Assembly (NCBI RefSeq): GCF_025398155.2
Contig: NZ_CP104562.2
Location: 2,108,001 to 2,172,000 of the forward strand
Direction: 5' to 3'
DNA: 64,000 nucleotides
DNA from: Roseateles amylovorans
GTDB lineage: Bacteria; Pseudomonadota; Gammaproteobacteria; Burkholderiales; Burkholderiaceae_C
The translations under genes and the position numbers were made by a program. The notes below the pieces were generated by a model. It had not been told where the DNA came from and ran no database searches. It worked only from the letters and a program-made list of their open reading frames with translations. The number at the start of each line of letters is the position of its first letter. The first letter of the stretch is position 1. This document shows, piece by piece, positions 7,629 through 16,529 of the stretch.

Positions 7629-10600
7629 ATGAAGATCGTCAAGTCCGTCCTGTCGTTGCTGGCGCTGATGTGCGGGGCGCTGTTGGCCCAGGCCGCCGTG
7701 CAGGGCCAAAGCCCGCTGGCCTCGGCACGCCAACTGATCACCCGGCTGACCGCCTTGCCCGACGCACCCCTGGCCCTGCAGGGGCCGGGCCTGGGCAATC
7801 TCAGCTACACCGAGGCCGAGCTTTTCACGCCCGTGTCCTGGATACGCCGTGACGATCAGGGCGTGCCCGACGCCTACCCGGGGCGCAATCCCTATGGCCT
7901 GAACGTGGGCATCATGCACAAGGGCTATTTCCTCACCGTGTTCGCGCCGGACAGCGGCGCGGGGCCGGGCGGCTTCCTGCTCTACGACGTCTCCAATCCG
8001 CGCGCCATCCAACTGGTCAAGCGCATCTACGAACCGGAGGGTCGCACGTCCGAGTTCCGCGAGGCCCATGCCTTGGGCAGCACCACGCTGGGCGGGCGCA
8101 GCTACATCGTGCTGGGCACCACCAAGGGCTTGGAGTTCTGGGACTTCACCGACATCAACGACATCCGCCAGGTCAAGAAGCTCGTCTTGCCCACGGTCAA
8201 CGGCGGTGACTATGCCAATGTGAGCTGGCAGCTCTGGTGGCAGGCGCCCTATGTCTATGTCGCCTCGGCCAATGACGGCATCTACATCATCGATGCGCAC
8301 GATCCTGCGAATGCGCAACTGGCGGACCGCGGCCCCGGCCGGCCCAATCCCGTGCCCACCGGCGAACTGGGCGGCTTCCGCGTGGGCCCCATCTTCACCC
8401 TGGGCAACCAGATGGTGCTGAGCTCGATGGACAACAGCGACGGCTTCGCCAGCCTGGACATCTCGGATCCGCTGAATCCCAAGGTGCTGGACACGGTCCA
8501 GTCCCTCCCCACCTACTACGCCACCTGCTTCGACGGCCAGCGGCTTTATGCCTCGGTGCGCGGCGCGGGTGCCCGCATGTTCGGCTACAGCCTGGCCGAC
8601 CGCAGTCGCTTCGTGGCTGAGGACGACCGCCTGGCCATCGACGAGCAGCTCTATTGCGGCACCCAGGACCATTTCGTTTTCCAGGGCGCGCAGTACCGCG
8701 TGCACAAGGTGGATGTGAGCAACCCCCTGCAGCATGTGGAGGTGGGCCGCGGCGGCATGTTTCCTCCCGGCTCACCAGAGGAGTCCCACTCCGATCATGG
8801 CCAGGTCGCCCCGTTCGGCAACCTGCTCTTCATCGGCAACGACCACGGCTCCGGCAGCGCCTTCATGGTGCATGACCGTGCGCCGGACACGACACCCCCC
8901 ACGGTGCGCCAGGTCTCGCCGGCCAACGGCGCGGGCCAGCAGGGCTTGAGTTCGCGCATCGGCCTGGGCTTGAGCGACAGCATCCTGCCCGAGAGCGTGC
9001 ATGCCGGCAGCTTCATCGTGCGGCCGGTGGGCGGCAATACGCTGGCCGGCACCTACAGCGTGCAGCTGGGCATCATCAACTTCTCGCCCGCAGAGCCCCT
9101 GCAGCCCGGCACCACCTACGAGGTGCTGCTGCCGGCCGGCGGCGTGAAGGACTATGCCGGCAACGGCATCGCGAGCGACTACCACGCGAGCTTCACCACC
9201 GGCAGCGCGCTCGACATCGGCCTGGTCCACCATTGGAGCCTGGCCCGCACGCTCGCGGATCCGGTGGGGCGCAGCAACGGCGTCAGCAGCGATGGCGACA
9301 GCTTCGAACCGATCGGCCTGAACCTGGCCGGCCGCAGCGCCGGTGTGAGTCTGGCCGACGACAGCGTGGCCTCGGTGCTGGGCGGCACTTCCTCGGTCAG
9401 CTTCTACCTCAAGACCAGCCAGGTGGGCACTGCCGTCCCATGGACGGCGCCGGGCCTGTTCGGCCGCGATCAGTTCGGCGGCTCCGACGATGTGTTCTGG
9501 GGCTGGCTGGACGACAGCGGTCGCATCGCGCTCACGGTGGGCGGCGCCTCGGCCAGCCATCCGGTGCTGCGCTCCAGCGACCCGGTGAACAACGGTGCCT
9601 GGCACCACATCGTGATGACGCGTGACGCCGCCTCCGGCGCCCAGACCCTCTATGTGGACGGCGTGCGCCAGAGCAGCACCGGCCGCACCGGCGTGCTGGG
9701 CCTGGGCAACCGCTTCAGCATGCTGGGCCAGATCCAGGGCAATGCCGATCTCCTGCGCGGCACCCTGGCCGATGTGCGGGTCTATGCCCGCGTGCTCGGC
9801 GATGCCGACGTCGCCGATCTGCGCAGTCTGCCCATCGTGGGCGATCCCGGCCTGGGCGGCACGCCGCGGCTGGTCAACGGGACGCTCCAGCTCAATCCCC
9901 AGGTGTTGATGGGCAGTAGCGCCCAGTTCCGCTGGAATTTCGGGGACGGACAGCAGAGCGGCTTTGCCGGAACGCCGGCGGCCAACCACGTCTACACCCG
10001 GCCCGGCCACTACAGCGTCACCCTGACGGTGCGCAATGCCGCCGGCCTGGAGCGCTTCTACAGCTTTGTGCTCACGGTGATCCACCCGCCCACCACGGTG
10101 CAGCCCACCCACACCAGCAACATCGTCGGCGATGCCGGCAGTGTCTATGCGCTCAATCCCGACAGCGGCACGGTCAGCGCCGTGGATGCTCAGACCCTGG
10201 TCAAGCGCTGGGAGGTGAGCGTGGGGCGTGAGCCGCGCACCCTGGCGCGCGGTCCCGACGGCCGCCTGTGGGTGGCGGTGCAGGGCGAGGATCGCCTGCT
10301 GGTGCTCAACAGCGCGGATGGCAGCGTGGCGGCGCGCATCGATCTGGACTATGGCAGCGGTCCCTACGGCGTGGTCTTCACGCCTGACGGCAGTCGCGGC
10401 CTGCTCAGCCTGGAACATCAGTCGCGTCTGCTGAGCTTCGATCCCGCGAGCGGCGCCATCACCGGCAACCTGGACCTGGCCGGGGATCTGCGCGGCATCG
10501 CCGTGGCGGCCGACTCCCAGACCGCCTATGTGACCCGCTTCCGGTCGACCGCCAGCGGCGGCCTGCTGCACAAGGTGGCCCTGCAGCCCCTGACTGCTGC

Positions 10601-12314
10601 GACCGGCATCGCGCTGCGCGTGGACAGCACGACCGTGGACGACGAAAGCCGCGCCCGCGGCGTGCCCAACTACCTGCACCAGGTGGTGATCGCGCCGGAC
10701 GGACGCCGCGCGGTGCTGCCCTCCAAGAAGGACAACATCCTGCGCGGCCGCCACCGCGACGGCCAGGACCTGTTGCACGACCGCACGGTGCGCTCGATCC
10801 TGAGCCAGGTGGATCTGGCCCAGGCCGCCGAGCTCATCGATGCGCAGTTGGACTTCGACGACCGCGCTCCGGCCCGCGCCGCGCTCTACGCTCCGCAGGG
10901 GGACTATCTCTTCGTGGCGCAGATGGAGGGCAATCGCGTGGCCATCGTCGACCCCTACACCCGGGCGGTGCGCGGCGAGATCGGCGATGTCGGCCGGGGC
11001 CCGCACGGTCTCTACCTGGACGCCTCGCGCAAGCGCCTGTTCATCAACAACTTCCTCGGCCGCTCGGTGAGCGTGTATGACGTGGCGGCCGTGTTGGCCA
11101 GTGAAAGCGCCGCAGCCACACGGGTTCAAACCGTGAGCACCGTGGCCCAGGAGCCGCTCAGCGCCGCGGCACTGCGCGGCAAGCAGCTCTTCTACAACGC
11201 AGCCGACCGCCGCATGAGTCGCGACAACTACATGTCCTGCGCCAGCTGTCATGCCGACGGCGGCGACGACGGCATGGTGTGGGACCTCACCCAGCGCGGC
11301 GAGGGCTTGCGCCGCACGATCAGTCTGCAGGGTCGCCAGGGCCTGGGCCATGGCCGGCTGCACTGGAGTGCCAACTTCGACGAGGTGCAGGACTTCGAGA
11401 ACGATGTGCGCAATGCCTTCGGCGGCACCGGCTTCATGAGCAATGCCGACTTCGCTGCCACGGCCAATCCCCTGGGCACGCCCAAGGCCGGGCGAAGCGC
11501 CGACCTGGATGATCTGGCCGCCTACCTGAGTTCGCTCTCGCGCTATGGCCGCAGCCCCGCGCGGCTGGCCGACGGCAGCCTGAGTGCGAGCGCGCAGCAG
11601 GGGCGAAGTCTCTTTGCCAGCGCCCAGTGCAGCAGTTGCCACAGCGGGCTCACCTTGCGCGACGGCCTGCGCCACGATGTGGGCACGATACGGCCGTCAT
11701 CGGGCCTGGGCAACGGCCAGCCGCTGGCGGGCGTCGGCTTCGACACCCCCACGCTGTTTGACCTGTGGCGCCTCGGCAGCTACTTCCACGACGGCCAGGC
11801 GACCGATCTGGCGAGTCTGCTGGCCGGCGGCCACGGCGGGGCGGACAACCTGGCTGCGCCCCAGCGCCAGGCCCTGGTGGACTATCTGCGGTCCCTGGAC
11901 GCCACCAGTGCCCTGTTGCGACTGCGCTCCAGCCAAAGCCAGCTCTGCGTGAACATCGCCGATGCCTCCACCGCGGAAGGGGCCAAGGCCCTGCAAAGGA
12001 ACTGCGGCAGCACCGGCAGCGAGCAGTTTGCGGTCAACAACGTCGACGGGCGCCTGCAGTTCGTGGTCCGCCACAGCGGCCTGTGCCTGGCCCAGGCCGA
12101 CACCAGCGGCAACGGCGGGGCGGTGGTGCAGCAGGCCTGCAACAGCGGCGATCGCACGCAGTGGCGCCTGAGCGGCAGCGTACTGCGCAACCATGCCAGC
12201 GGCGCCTGCCTGGACGTGCCGGGCAACAGCAGCAGTGCGGGGGCCGAGCTCATCACCTGGGCCTGCCACGGTGGCAGCAACCAGAACTGGACGCTTCAGA
12301 GCGCGGGCCAGTGA
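7629..12314 (+). CDS. 1561-residue secreted protein: LVIVD propeller, Ig-like, LamG-like, PKD, YVTN propeller, di-heme cytochrome c and ricin-type lectin
   Basis: GAGGAGAC precedes the ATG. A Sec signal peptide covers about residues 1-23. Approximate domain order: LVIVD-type propeller repeats (40-420; LYDVSNPRAIQLVKRI, IIDAHDPANAQL); bacterial Ig-like domain starting PPTVRQVSPANGA (425-525); LamG-like jelly roll (530-740); PKD domain with WNFGDGQQSG (745-825); YVTN-type propeller (827-1160); a cytochrome region with two CxxCH haem sites (C1204-C1207-H1208 and C1334-C1337-H1338); and a C-terminal ricin-B lectin trefoil (1432-1561) with repeated Q-x-W-like ends. The combination suggests a surface or periplasmic redox protein that binds glycans. 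It follows the sugar transporter and aldolase and precedes a GMC oxidoreductase. No enzymatic function can be assigned directly. Confidence 0.85.
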   Translation: MKIVKSVLSLLALMCGALLAQAAVQGQSPLASARQLITRLTALPDAPLALQGPGLGNLSYTEAELFTPVSWIRRDDQGVPDAYPGRNPYGLNVGIMHKGYFLTVFAPDSGAGPGGFLLYDVSNPRAIQLVKRIYEPEGRTSEFREAHALGSTTLGGRSYIVLGTTKGLEFWDFTDINDIRQVKKLVLPTVNGGDYANVSWQLWWQAPYVYVASANDGIYIIDAHDPANAQLADRGPGRPNPVPTGELGGFRVGPIFTLGNQMVLSSMDNSDGFASLDISDPLNPKVLDTVQSLPTYYATCFDGQRLYASVRGAGARMFGYSLADRSRFVAEDDRLAIDEQLYCGTQDHFVFQGAQYRVHKVDVSNPLQHVEVGRGGMFPPGSPEESHSDHGQVAPFGNLLFIGNDHGSGSAFMVHDRAPDTTPPTVRQVSPANGAGQQGLSSRIGLGLSDSILPESVHAGSFIVRPVGGNTLAGTYSVQLGIINFSPAEPLQPGTTYEVLLPAGGVKDYAGNGIASDYHASFTTGSALDIGLVHHWSLARTLADPVGRSNGVSSDGDSFEPIGLNLAGRSAGVSLADDSVASVLGGTSSVSFYLKTSQVGTAVPWTAPGLFGRDQFGGSDDVFWGWLDDSGRIALTVGGASASHPVLRSSDPVNNGAWHHIVMTRDAASGAQTLYVDGVRQSSTGRTGVLGLGNRFSMLGQIQGNADLLRGTLADVRVYARVLGDADVADLRSLPIVGDPGLGGTPRLVNGTLQLNPQVLMGSSAQFRWNFGDGQQSGFAGTPAANHVYTRPGHYSVTLTVRNAAGLERFYSFVLTVIHPPTTVQPTHTSNIVGDAGSVYALNPDSGTVSAVDAQTLVKRWEVSVGREPRTLARGPDGRLWVAVQGEDRLLVLNSADGSVAARIDLDYGSGPYGVVFTPDGSRGLLSLEHQSRLLSFDPASGAITGNLDLAGDLRGIAVAADSQTAYVTRFRSTASGGLLHKVALQPLTAATGIALRVDSTTVDDESRARGVPNYLHQVVIAPDGRRAVLPSKKDNILRGRHRDGQDLLHDRTVRSILSQVDLAQAAELIDAQLDFDDRAPARAALYAPQGDYLFVAQMEGNRVAIVDPYTRAVRGEIGDVGRGPHGLYLDASRKRLFINNFLGRSVSVYDVAAVLASESAAATRVQTVSTVAQEPLSAAALRGKQLFYNAADRRMSRDNYMSCASCHADGGDDGMVWDLTQRGEGLRRTISLQGRQGLGHGRLHWSANFDEVQDFENDVRNAFGGTGFMSNADFAATANPLGTPKAGRSADLDDLAAYLSSLSRYGRSPARLADGSLSASAQQGRSLFASAQCSSCHSGLTLRDGLRHDVGTIRPSSGLGNGQPLAGVGFDTPTLFDLWRLGSYFHDGQATDLASLLAGGHGGADNLAAPQRQALVDYLRSLDATSALLRLRSSQSQLCVNIADASTAEGAKALQRNCGSTGSEQFAVNNVDGRLQFVVRHSGLCLAQADTSGNGGAVVQQACNSGDRTQWRLSGSVLRNHASGACLDVPGNSSSAGAELITWACHGGSNQNWTLQSAGQ

Positions 12315-12357
12315 CCCCGCTGCGTTTCCTCAACCCTCCAAGCCCATAAGGCCTTCC

Positions 12358-14013
12358 TTGAGCGACCCAATCTACGACTACATCGTGGTCGGTGCCGGCA
12401 CCGCCGGCGCCTTGATGAGCAACCGGCTGAGCGAGGACCCCCAGCGCCGCACCCTGCTGATCGAGGCCGGTGGCCATGACCGCCATCCGTGGATCCACAT
12501 CCCGGTGGGCTATCTCTACTGCATCGGCAACCCGCGCACCGACTGGCTTTACCAGACCGAGCCGGACGCGGGCCTCAACGGCCGCCGCCTGCGTTACCCG
12601 CGCGGCAAGACGCTGGGCGGCTGCTCCAGCATCAACGGCATGATCTACATGCGCGGTCAGTCACGTGACTACGAGCAATGGGCCCGTCTCACCGGCGATC
12701 CGGCCTGGCGCTGGAACAATGTGCTGCAGGCCTTCAAGCGTCACGAGGACCACTTCCTGGGCGGTGACGCCCTGCACGGTGCGGGCGGCGAATGGCGGGT
12801 GGAGCCGCAGCGACTGCGCTGGGACATCCTGGACGCCTTCGCCCAGGCCGCGGTGCAGGCCGGCCTGCCGCCCAGTCTCGACTTCAACCGCGGCAACAAT
12901 GAAGGCGTGGGCTACTTTCAGGTCAACCAACGCCGCGGCTGGCGCTGGAACACGGCCAAGGCCTTCCTGCGCCCGGCCTGCACCGACCGGTCCAACTTCG
13001 AGCTCTGGGTGCGCTGCCGCGCCACCGAGCTGCTGCTGGAGACCCAGCCCGATGGCCGGCTGCGCTGCACCGGCGTGCGGGTGTGGGACGGGCGCCAGAT
13101 GCGCACCGCGCGGGCGCGGCGCGAGGTCATCCTGTGCGCCGGCGCGATCGGCACGCCGCAACTGCTGCAGCTCTCGGGACTGGGGCCAGCCGCGCTGCTG
13201 CAGCAGCACGGCATCGCCGTGCGCCAGGATCTGCCCGGGGTGGGTGCCAATCTGCAGGACCATCTGCAGATCCGCGCGGTCTTCAAGGTGCAGGGGGCGA
13301 AGACCTTGAACACGCTCGCCAACAGCATCTGGGGCAAGGCGGCGATCGGCTTGGAGTACCTGCTGCGGCGCAGCGGGCCCATGAGCATGGCGCCCTCGCA
13401 ACTGGGTGCCTTCACCCGCAGCCGGCCCGAGCTGCACTGGCCCAATCTGCAGTATCACGTGCAGCCCTTGTCGCTGGACGCGTTCGGGGAGCCCTTGCAC
13501 CGGTATCCGGCGTTCACTGCCAGTGTGTGCAACCTCAACCCCAGCAGCCGCGGCACGGTGCAGATCCGCAGCTCGCGCTTCGAGGATGCGCCCGCCATTG
13601 CGCCCAACTACCTCAGCACCCATGAGGATCGCCAGGTGGCGGCGGAATCGCTGCGCATCACGCGCCGTATCGTGGCTCAACCGGCGCTGGCACCTTATCG
13701 GCCCGAAGAGTGGACGCCCGGGCCGCAGTACCAGACCGATGCCGAGCTGGCCCGTCTGGCCGGCGAGATCGGCACCACCATCTTCCATCCGGTGGGCACC
13801 ACGCGCATGGGTGTGGCCAGCGATCCGCTGGCGGTCCTGGACTCGCGGCTGCGGGTGCGCGGTGTGGCGGGCCTGCGGGTGGCCGATGCCGGCGCCATGC
13901 CCACCATCACCAGCGGCAATACCAACAGCCCCACGCTGATGCTGGCCGAGATGGCCGCCGGCTGGGTGCGTCAGGAGCAGCAGGCCGCCTGCGCCCCGTC
14001 CACGGTGTCTTGA
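12358..14013 (+). CDS. GMC-family FAD-dependent oxidoreductase (choline/alcohol dehydrogenase type)
   Basis: 551 residues from a TTG start at 12358, chosen because TAAGG lies upstream and the reading (M)SDPIYDYIVVGAGTAG places the FAD Rossmann motif (12-17) where the family has it; a longer ORF starting at 12193 would overlap the previous gene. Other GMC landmarks are LGGCSSINGMIYMRG, GAIGTPQLLQLSGLG and the C-terminal HPVGTTRMG and NTNSPTLMLAEMAA with the catalytic His/Asn pair. It oxidises an alcohol or polyol. No export signal is visible. It is close behind the di-heme protein gene, so an alcohol-dehydrogenase/cytochrome partnership is possible but the compartments would have to match. Confidence 0.88.
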   Translation: MSDPIYDYIVVGAGTAGALMSNRLSEDPQRRTLLIEAGGHDRHPWIHIPVGYLYCIGNPRTDWLYQTEPDAGLNGRRLRYPRGKTLGGCSSINGMIYMRGQSRDYEQWARLTGDPAWRWNNVLQAFKRHEDHFLGGDALHGAGGEWRVEPQRLRWDILDAFAQAAVQAGLPPSLDFNRGNNEGVGYFQVNQRRGWRWNTAKAFLRPACTDRSNFELWVRCRATELLLETQPDGRLRCTGVRVWDGRQMRTARARREVILCAGAIGTPQLLQLSGLGPAALLQQHGIAVRQDLPGVGANLQDHLQIRAVFKVQGAKTLNTLANSIWGKAAIGLEYLLRRSGPMSMAPSQLGAFTRSRPELHWPNLQYHVQPLSLDAFGEPLHRYPAFTASVCNLNPSSRGTVQIRSSRFEDAPAIAPNYLSTHEDRQVAAESLRITRRIVAQPALAPYRPEEWTPGPQYQTDAELARLAGEIGTTIFHPVGTTRMGVASDPLAVLDSRLRVRGVAGLRVADAGAMPTITSGNTNSPTLMLAEMAAGWVRQEQQAACAPSTVS

Positions 14014-14025
14014 TCCTGAGCCGTC

Positions 14026-15300
14026 TCAGCGCAGGGCCGGCATCAGCGGCGCCAGACGGCCATCCGAAGGCAGCGGCGTCACGCCGACCAGTTGCATCAG
14101 CAGCGGGTAGACATCCACGTTGTCGAAGGGCGGCAGCACCACCCCGTTTTTGAATGCGGGACCTGCGGCAATGAAGGTGGCGCGCATGTCCGGGGCTTGA
14201 TGGTCGTAGCCATGCGCGCCGCCCTTGACCCGTTGCGCCGACTTCTCGTTGGTGGCCAGGATCCAGCCCGGCTCCGCGAGGCAGAAGTAAGTCGGCACCC
14301 GAGCGTTCTTGCCGAATGCGAAGCGCGCTGGAATTTCCGCCTTGCGCCAGCATTGCACATGGTCGCGTGGCTGCAGCAATGCGTTTTCCAGCACCGCCGC
14401 CTGACCGGCCGCGGGCTCCAGCCCGGCAAAGGTGCCGCTACTGACCACCCGGTAGCTGCCGGCAGGCGCCATCTGGTCAATGCGGATCACGCGAGAGGGG
14501 CTCACCGGCGCCATGCCGTGGTCCGACACGATCACGATGTTGGCCGTCAGCTTGCGCGCCGCCAGTCCGTCCAGCAGACGCCCCACGGCCTGATCGACCT
14601 GGGCCAGCGCCTCGTTCAGCAAAGGGCTGTCCGGCCCCTGTTCGTGGCCGGCATGGTCCACGTCATCAAAGTACAGCGTGAGGAAGCCGAATCCCTGCGC
14701 ATTGCTGTCACCGAGCCATCCCAGCAAGGTGTCGGTGCGGGCATTGGCCGAGAGCTTGCCGTCGAAGGTCGCGGAGCGCGTGGGCCGCACGCCGTGAATG
14801 GCCGCTTCGGATCCGGGCCAGAACATCGTTGCCGTGGGGATGTGGTGCTTTTCGGCGGTGACCCAGACGGGCTCGGCTTCATCCCACCAGCGGCGGTCGG
14901 TCACGGCGGCGGCATTGCCCAGCGAGAAGCGCTCACCGGGGATGCGCGGGTCTTCCATCGTGTTGTCCACCACGCCGTGATGGTCCGGGCGCAGGCCGGT
15001 GACCAGGGTGTAGTGGTTGGGGAAGGTCTTGGTCGGGAACGACGGCATCATCGCTTCCGCACGCACGCCGTTCGCGGCCAGTTGGCTCAGTCGGGGTGTG
15101 AGGCCTCGGCTCAGGTAGTCAGGGCGCAGGCCGTCGATGGAGACCAGGATCACTGGCGTGCGTGCGGTGGCGACGGGGGCGGGCGCTGCCGGGGGCAGGG
15201 GCGCGCAACCTGCGGCCAGCAGCAGGAGGGTCAGGCCAGCCAGCCTGTGGAGCCAGTGGAAGGGGCGCTTGGGATGGAGACCGGGATCGGAGAGGTGCAT
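14026..15300 (-). CDS. lipoprotein of the nucleotide pyrophosphatase/phosphodiesterase (alkaline phosphatase-like) family
   Basis: 424 residues from the ATG at 15300; the open frame continues upstream but this start gives a proper lipoprotein signal ending LLLLAAGC (lipid Cys about 32). Metal and nucleophile motifs of the NPP family are present in order: VSIDGLRPDYL, FPTKTFPNHYTLVTGL (Thr nucleophile), FDDVDHAGHEQGPDS, IVSDHGMAPV and the late GGAHGYDHQAPDM. It probably hydrolyses phosphodiester or pyrophosphate bonds of extracytoplasmic nucleotides or lipids using two zinc ions. Convergent with the GMC gene, 12 nt apart. Confidence 0.9.
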   Translation of the reverse strand: MHLSDPGLHPKRPFHWLHRLAGLTLLLLAAGCAPLPPAAPAPVATARTPVILVSIDGLRPDYLSRGLTPRLSQLAANGVRAEAMMPSFPTKTFPNHYTLVTGLRPDHHGVVDNTMEDPRIPGERFSLGNAAAVTDRRWWDEAEPVWVTAEKHHIPTATMFWPGSEAAIHGVRPTRSATFDGKLSANARTDTLLGWLGDSNAQGFGFLTLYFDDVDHAGHEQGPDSPLLNEALAQVDQAVGRLLDGLAARKLTANIVIVSDHGMAPVSPSRVIRIDQMAPAGSYRVVSSGTFAGLEPAAGQAAVLENALLQPRDHVQCWRKAEIPARFAFGKNARVPTYFCLAEPGWILATNEKSAQRVKGGAHGYDHQAPDMRATFIAAGPAFKNGVVLPPFDNVDVYPLLMQLVGVTPLPSDGRLAPLMPALR

Positions 15301-15613
15301 GAGAAATGGCAAGGGGGAAGGAAAAAGCTCGCCGCGATTCTGGCAGGCGGATTTGACCGGGCCATGGCACTTCGGACGCAAAGAGGTGGGCGACGTGGGT
15401 CGACAGCCCATGACGGAACCCTGATGGTCCACGACAAGACCAAGTCCCGTCGACGCCAGTGGTGCTGCACGGCGCTGTGCGGCAATCGGATGAAGCTCGC
15501 GGCATTCCGGTCCCGGAAGAACGCGTAGTCGGCGCGGCGTTGCGGCCTCCATCGCGGCGTCGTCTCCACTCGTTATGCTGCCTGTCCTTGATACATCCCA
15601 CCCGGAGTTCCCC
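15301..15613. other. 313-bp intergenic stretch
   Basis: Separates the divergent phosphodiesterase lipoprotein and the small membrane protein. Reading frames run through it on the minus strand but lack any recognisable domain. No convincing promoter, repeat or RNA structure was seen. Confidence 0.4.
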
Positions 15614-15835
15614 ATGCGCGGCGCCCTTTCCATCATCGGCCTGGTGATCGTCTTCGCAATCGTGATGTTCAGCGCCAAGCACCAGATGGCCACCGTCCAG
15701 CCGTCGGCGCCCACCGGCAGCCCTTCCAGCGCCGGATCCACGGCCGCGAAGCCGCAGTCTCCCCAGGCGGTCGGCCAGAAGGTGCAGGACCTGATGCAGC
15801 AAGGCGAGCAGCGCGCCTCCGAGGTGTCGCCCTGA
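15614..15835 (+). CDS. small single-helix membrane protein, unknown function
   Basis: 73 residues from ATG 15614; GGAG lies about 7 nt upstream and this start puts the hydrophobic segment ALSIIGLVIVFAIVMF right at the N-terminus. The rest is a Ser/Ala/Pro-rich linker followed by a short polar stretch (QKVQDLMQQGEQRASEV). An alternative ATG at 15575 adds 13 residues without hydrophobic character. No family recognised. Confidence 0.6.
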   Translation: MRGALSIIGLVIVFAIVMFSAKHQMATVQPSAPTGSPSSAGSTAAKPQSPQAVGQKVQDLMQQGEQRASEVSP

Positions 15836-15885
15836 ACCGGTGATCGGAAGCCATCCATGGTTTCGCCAAGTCCGACCAAACTGAG

Positions 15886-16476
15886 ATGACAGTCCACGCG
15901 CTCTTCTTCTGCCTTCGTCCCGATGAGGCCACCGCCCAGCGCCTGGCCGAGGTCGGGCAGGCGATCGCGCGTCGGCTGGGGCTGCGCGAACGACCCTCCC
16001 GTGCGGATCGCCTGCACGTCACCCTGCACCATCTGGGCTGGTATGACGACGCCATCCCCGAGCAGGCCACCGCCATGGCGGCCGTGCGCGCCGCCGCGGA
16101 GCGTGCGGCGGCGTCGATCGTCTGGCCGACCCTGCCACTGCAGTTCGACGAGTTGCTCAGCTTCACCCGCAAGGCGCGCAACCGGCCGCTGGTGTTGTCG
16201 GGCGGTGCGGGCCTGGATCAGGTGCGGCAGTTCCGGGCGCATCTGGGCGAGCGCCTCTCGGCGCAGGGCTTGACCATCGATCCGCACTTCACGCCGCATC
16301 TCACCCTGGCGTATGACGATCGGCTGATCGAGCCCGAGGCCCACACCGTGCCCGGCTGGACCGCGATCGACTTCCATCTGGCGGACAGTCTGCAGGGACA
16401 GTCTCGCCATGTGATGGTCGGACGATGGCCGCTGGGCGAGCCCTCGATGAGGGATTCGGCGCCCGTTCCGCGCTGA
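15886..16476 (+). CDS. thpR: RNA 2',3'-cyclic phosphodiesterase (2'-5' RNA ligase family)
   Basis: 196 residues. The two HxTL motifs that define the 2H phosphoesterase fold are both present: HVTL at 44-47 and HLTL at 138-141. Family members hydrolyse RNA 2',3'-cyclic phosphates and can join or break 2'-5' linkages in vitro. Length is slightly above the usual 175-185. It lies between the small membrane protein gene and a convergent DUF72 gene, with no operon partner. Confidence 0.9.
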   Translation: MTVHALFFCLRPDEATAQRLAEVGQAIARRLGLRERPSRADRLHVTLHHLGWYDDAIPEQATAMAAVRAAAERAAASIVWPTLPLQFDELLSFTRKARNRPLVLSGGAGLDQVRQFRAHLGERLSAQGLTIDPHFTPHLTLAYDDRLIEPEAHTVPGWTAIDFHLADSLQGQSRHVMVGRWPLGEPSMRDSAPVPR

Positions 16477-16529
16477 CGACGCGCTGACGAGGCGCTGACC
16501 TTCAGCGGAAATTCAACCGGGGAACGCCG

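Noticed and set aside
14026..16410. 794-codon minus-strand reading of the phosphodiesterase gene
   Set aside because: The frame is open upstream, but the first 370 codons lack domain character and run opposite thpR and the small membrane protein gene; the lipoprotein signal at 15300 marks the true start.
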